Shown: positions 5,069 through 7,338 of the stretch, one piece after another
How the letters are laid out: each line of letters opens with the position of its first letter
Position numbering within the stretch: position 1 is the first letter of the stretch
Assembly: GCA_938029995.1 (NCBI GenBank)
Contig: CALHGI010000026.1
Location: 1-7,338, forward strand
Source: an uncultured cyanobacterium
Lineage (GTDB): Bacteria; Cyanobacteriota; Cyanobacteriia; Phormidesmidales; Phormidesmidaceae
DNA length: 7,338 nt
Reading direction: 5' to 3'
Made by a program: the position numbers and the translations under genes
The notes under the pieces: model-generated
The model's database searches: none
What the model was told of the DNA's origin: nothing
The model's input: the letters and a program-made list of their open reading frames with translations, nothing else

Positions 5069-5608
5069 TTACGACTGACACAGGACCCGACGCATGGTTT
5101 TCATGTTGCCAGGTAGGTCAATCTTCATGGCCTGCTCCAGCAAAAACCTAGGGGCTGGAATCATCGGGGTGGCTTTTACGGAATAGGTAATCAGCGTACC
5201 TTCACCAAAATCTTCGAGCACCAGGTCGGCGGCAAAGTCAGCAAAGGTGCCGCGCTCTAGACGAAACTGAATGCTCTGGTGCACATGCTCCACCACGTTC
5301 AGATAAATTTCCACCTGGGCCGTGAAAATGACGAACGCTTTGCGAGCAGCCTGGTACAGCTTACGGGTAATGCGTTTGGATTGCTGCTTAACCTGCTGCT
5401 TGACGCAGGCTTCTAGCTCGCGGCTTTGGGTAATGTCGGGAAAATAGTGAACCCAACGGCTGTAGTCGGTCAGCTGCTCCCACAGTTGAGAGCGCACTAG
5501 CGGCACATACATTTGAGCCGTTACAGCGGCCCCTTTACCAGCGTGGTTGTCAGTGGCAATTAGGACATCGCCGCGAAGCAATGCGGCCTGTTGCGTTGTT
5601 GAAACCAT
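5069..5608 (-). CDS. SRPBCC (START-like) lipid/ligand-binding family protein
   Basis: This 179-residue soluble protein has the SRPBCC/polyketide-cyclase-like fold, a large hydrophobic pocket covered by a C-terminal helix. The core starts at about 28: AVTAQMYVPLVRSQLWEQLTDYSRWVHYFPDI holds the first strand and the helix pair with the typical W-x-x-L-x-D-Y and YFP motif. Antiparallel strands follow at about 95-147 (VEIYLNVVE, SIQFRLERG, GTLITYSVKATP). The long helix is at 151-175 (PRFLLEQAMKIDLPGNMKTMRRV). Homologues in cyanobacteria are usually annotated as cyclase/dehydrase or SRPBCC proteins without a proven ligand. Residues 68-88 are unusually rich in Gln and Lys/Arg. The start at 5608 has no Shine-Dalgarno and lies in AT-rich DNA. 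The gene is divergent from the small membrane protein at 5821. Confidence 0.85.
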   Translation of the reverse strand: MVSTTQQAALLRGDVLIATDNHAGKGAAVTAQMYVPLVRSQLWEQLTDYSRWVHYFPDITQSRELEACVKQQVKQQSKRITRKLYQAARKAFVIFTAQVEIYLNVVEHVHQSIQFRLERGTFADFAADLVLEDFGEGTLITYSVKATPMIPAPRFLLEQAMKIDLPGNMKTMRRVLCQS

Positions 5609-5653
5609 AGGAAATATAAGAAAAAAGTCTAAAGATATTTATTAAGTCACTGG

Positions 5654-5680
5654 GTAATGTACACCTTTGACGTAATGGAC
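5654..5680. repeat. Direct repeat GTAATGnAC in a divergent region
   Basis: GTAATGTAC (5654-5662) and GTAATGGAC (5672-5680) match at 8 of 9 positions and are 18 bp apart, about 50 bp upstream of the SRPBCC start. They could be paired regulator half-sites; the match is short enough to be chance. The rest of 5609-5820 shows only AT-rich DNA and a TATATA at 5802-5807 close to the next gene. Confidence 0.2.
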
Positions 5681-5820
5681 CAGCATTTAGTATGCCGGTT
5701 TCTACTGATTCGTTGCCATTATTAACCAGACAGCGTAAGACTAGTGTCAAGCAGACGCATTTTTGGGTAAAACCTTAGTGAACCTTGTAGTTCCCCAGGG
5801 ATATATACCGAGTTTGATCC

Positions 5821-6006
5821 ATGGCTAATCGTTTTCGTTTGCGTCCAATTACTCAACTATTGCTAGCCACAATGGCCATGACGGCTATTGTCTGGACCCT
5901 TCGCGGTCTGGGGCTACTCGCGTTTTTGCCAGGGATTATTATTTGGCTCCTATTGTTAGCGTGTTTTGCGATCGCACTCTTTAGTAGCTTGCAATCAACT
6001 CGATAA
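5821..6006 (+). CDS. Small two-helix membrane protein, unknown function
   Basis: A 61-residue protein has a basic start (MANRFRLRP) and two hydrophobic stretches at about 11-26 and 31-54, separated by LRGLGLLAFLPG. This predicts a membrane hairpin with both ends in the cytoplasm. It resembles small conserved cyanobacterial membrane proteins that I recall as hypothetical; no function can be given. The ATG at 5821 is the first start after the promoter-like AT-rich stretch; ribosome binding is weak (GAG at 5810-5812). A HIP1 site lies within the gene. It stands alone, divergent from the SRPBCC gene and separated by more than 200 bp from the next plus-strand gene. A short hairpin GGGC-GATTA-GCCC (6014-6026) follows the stop but lacks a good T-run. 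Confidence 0.75.
   Translation: MANRFRLRPITQLLLATMAMTAIVWTLRGLGLLAFLPGIIIWLLLLACFAIALFSSLQSTR
5968..5975. repeat. HIP1 palindrome (GCGATCGC)
   Basis: This is a second exact GCGATCGC, inside the small membrane protein gene, again preceded by TTT and followed by A. Together with the copy at 1002 it supports a cyanobacterial source. Confidence 0.85.
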
Positions 6007-6170
6007 AGGAAACGGGCGATTAGCCCTTGCTGATTTGGGGAATGAACCGCTCGGTTAGACATGCCATATGACAGCATCTTTCAGATGAAATCATCGCGAG
6101 GATCAGCAACGTTCACGATGATTACTACTGTGTAGACTGCCCTAAACCTAAATGATCCCTCAACCAAATA

Positions 6171-6188
6171 TTAAATTCTTCTTAAATT
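6171..6188 (+). promoter_or_regulatory. 11-bp-period direct repeat TTAAATT upstream of the hydroxylase
   Basis: TTAAATT (6171-6177), CTTC, then TTAAATT (6182-6188) gives two heptamers at an 11-bp period. That spacing is typical of sites for OmpR/PhoB-family regulators, but the heptamer itself matches no consensus I know. GATAAG (6195-6200) could be a poor -10 element. The rest of 6007-6170 shows only a small hairpin CATCT-TTC-AGATG (6075-6087). Confidence 0.25.
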
Positions 6189-6200
6189 TAGTCTGATAAG

Positions 6201-6229
6201 TTGCCGATGAGTTGTGAGGCAATCGGCAA
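6201..6229 (+). promoter_or_regulatory. Hairpin pair around the hydroxylase ribosome binding site
   Basis: TTGCCGAT (6201-6208) is exactly complementary to ATCGGCAA (6222-6229), whose last base is the A of the start codon. The loop contains GAGG (6216-6219), the likely Shine-Dalgarno. TTGCC (6201-6205) can instead pair with GGCAA at 6218-6222 and cover half of the GAGG. The two pairings exclude each other, so this may control translation. Confidence 0.4.
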
Positions 6230-6723
6230 TGGAACTACTACATACCCTAGGCATCTCCCTGCTGCTACTGCTGCTGGGGGACTTTATCGCTACATTTATC
6301 TACCACGTACCAGAACACGTATTCGGTCGCTACCACAGCATTGTGCACCACAGCCCTAACCGCAGTTTTGTTAGCTATGCGTGGCGCAAGAACTGCCCCC
6401 AGGCCTTACTGCCAGGGTTCCTGGGGGCACTCCCTTACCTGATCTGGGTGCCACTCCTAGGATGGATGTCTCCCCTGGGCACGGTCATCGGTTTGCTGCT
6501 AGCCGAACTCCACGTCATTTGGCGACATCAGTTTGCCCCCGGCTATCAAACCCCACAGTCACTGAAAGTCCTCTGCCGCTGGTTTTACATCACCACACCC
6601 GAACGACATCAGCTGCACCACCGCAATGCCAACTTAGCCTTTGGTGATGTCTTCACCTTCTATGGCAAACCGGCCCAATACTGGCTAACCTTGCTACGCC
6701 AGCTCAAACGTCAATGGGCCTAA
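6229..6723 (+). CDS. Sterol desaturase/fatty acid hydroxylase superfamily membrane protein
   Basis: This 164-residue integral membrane protein carries the histidine clusters of the di-iron fatty acid hydroxylase/sterol desaturase superfamily (Pfam FA_hydroxylase): HVPEH (26-30), HSIVHH (36-41), HVIWRH (95-100) and ERHQLHHRNANLAFGD (125-140). The members oxidise lipids or carotenoids using O2 and two iron atoms bound by these histidines. Hydrophobic helices lie at about 7-25, 60-77 and 82-93. The family is usually longer, but the spacing of the motifs is regular and there is no sign of a break, so it is a compact version. The lipid substrate is unknown. I chose ATG 6229, 9 nt after GAGG (6216-6219), and not the GTG at 6214, which lacks a site and would add five polar residues. 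It is a single gene with a structured leader, 210 bp before phosphoglucomutase. Confidence 0.82.
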   Translation: MELLHTLGISLLLLLLGDFIATFIYHVPEHVFGRYHSIVHHSPNRSFVSYAWRKNCPQALLPGFLGALPYLIWVPLLGWMSPLGTVIGLLLAELHVIWRHQFAPGYQTPQSLKVLCRWFYITTPERHQLHHRNANLAFGDVFTFYGKPAQYWLTLLRQLKRQWA

Positions 6724-6727
6724 TCGC

Positions 6728-6747
6728 CAAAATCATTCAAAATCATT
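6728..6747. repeat. Two-unit 10-bp tandem repeat
   Basis: CAAAATCATT occurs twice in direct succession (6728-6737, 6738-6747), starting 5 bp after the hydroxylase stop. It is an exact duplication in non-coding DNA. Confidence 0.7.
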
Positions 6748-6783
6748 GGACTCAGGAGCTGTTAAGAAACTACTTCACGGTTT

Positions 6784-6850
6784 AAGCCTGAAAGGCTTGT
6801 TAAGCCATGATTTAAATGAATAAGGCCATGACCTTAATTTTTAACAAGCC
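6784..6850 (+). terminator. Structured region with competing hairpins; likely terminator
   Basis: Several stems are possible between the hydroxylase and phosphoglucomutase genes. AAGCCT (6784-6789) pairs with AGGCTT (6793-6798). GGCTT (6794-6798) can instead pair with AAGCC (6802-6806). GGCTTGTTAA (6794-6803) is exactly complementary to TTAACAAGCC (6841-6850). Within that long-range stem TAAGG (6821-6825) pairs with CCTTA (6832-6836), followed by ATTTTT, the best intrinsic terminator signal here. It probably ends the hydroxylase transcript; attenuation before phosphoglucomutase is also possible. Confidence 0.45.
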
Positions 6851-6892
6851 CTCAGTGCCGTCCAACCTATGGCAGCCGCAGTTGTCCTGTTA

Positions 6893-7338
<446 letters not shown>

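Noticed and set aside
5667..5696. TTGACG with TATGCC as a promoter for the small membrane protein
   Set aside because: The -10 match is poor at 18-bp spacing, and it would leave a leader of over 100 bp without other support.

Overview
The window looks like a piece of a cyanobacterial chromosome. Two copies of the HIP1 palindrome GCGATCGC (1002-1009 and 5968-5975) point that way. So do several small proteins that resemble cyanobacterial families and an O-methyltransferase of the Synechocystis Slr0095 type. Start codons are partly non-ATG and several genes lack a clear Shine-Dalgarno, also usual in this phylum. No tRNA, rRNA, CRISPR array, transposase or phage gene was seen.

Layout. 1-279 is the C-terminal end of a class I FAD photolyase. 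533-1488 is a compact plus-strand run of three small membrane proteins: TM2-domain, DUF2752 and an unnamed 61-residue protein. 1522-1590 is a 15-bp-type tandem repeat. 1656-3861 is a two-gene unit: a leucine-rich-repeat protein with a divergent protein kinase domain, then an N-formylglutamate amidohydrolase-family enzyme that probably starts at a TTG overlapping the kinase stop. A short spacer with palindromes separates this from a convergent O-methyltransferase (3924-4589, minus). The 275-bp divergent region upstream of the methyltransferase carries a perfect 19-bp hairpin. After it come a 61-residue soluble protein (4865-5050, plus), a convergent SRPBCC-fold protein (5069-5608, minus), a small membrane protein (5821-6006, plus), a histidine-rich sterol desaturase/fatty acid hydroxylase-like membrane enzyme (6229-6723, plus) and the first 135 codons of phosphoglucomutase (6934 to the window end).

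The genes are mostly housekeeping or accessory and do not form one pathway. Two groups look functionally linked: the three-gene membrane cluster and the kinase/amidohydrolase pair. The kinase is the most unusual protein. It has an HGD catalytic loop instead of HRD, Tyr in place of the catalytic-loop Lys, a very short activation segment and a pentapeptide repeat inserted into its N-lobe. Non-coding DNA contributes several structured elements: the 19-bp hairpin, a leader of phosphoglucomutase with competing hairpins, and a hairpin pair around the ribosome binding site of the hydroxylase. Their functions are inferred only.
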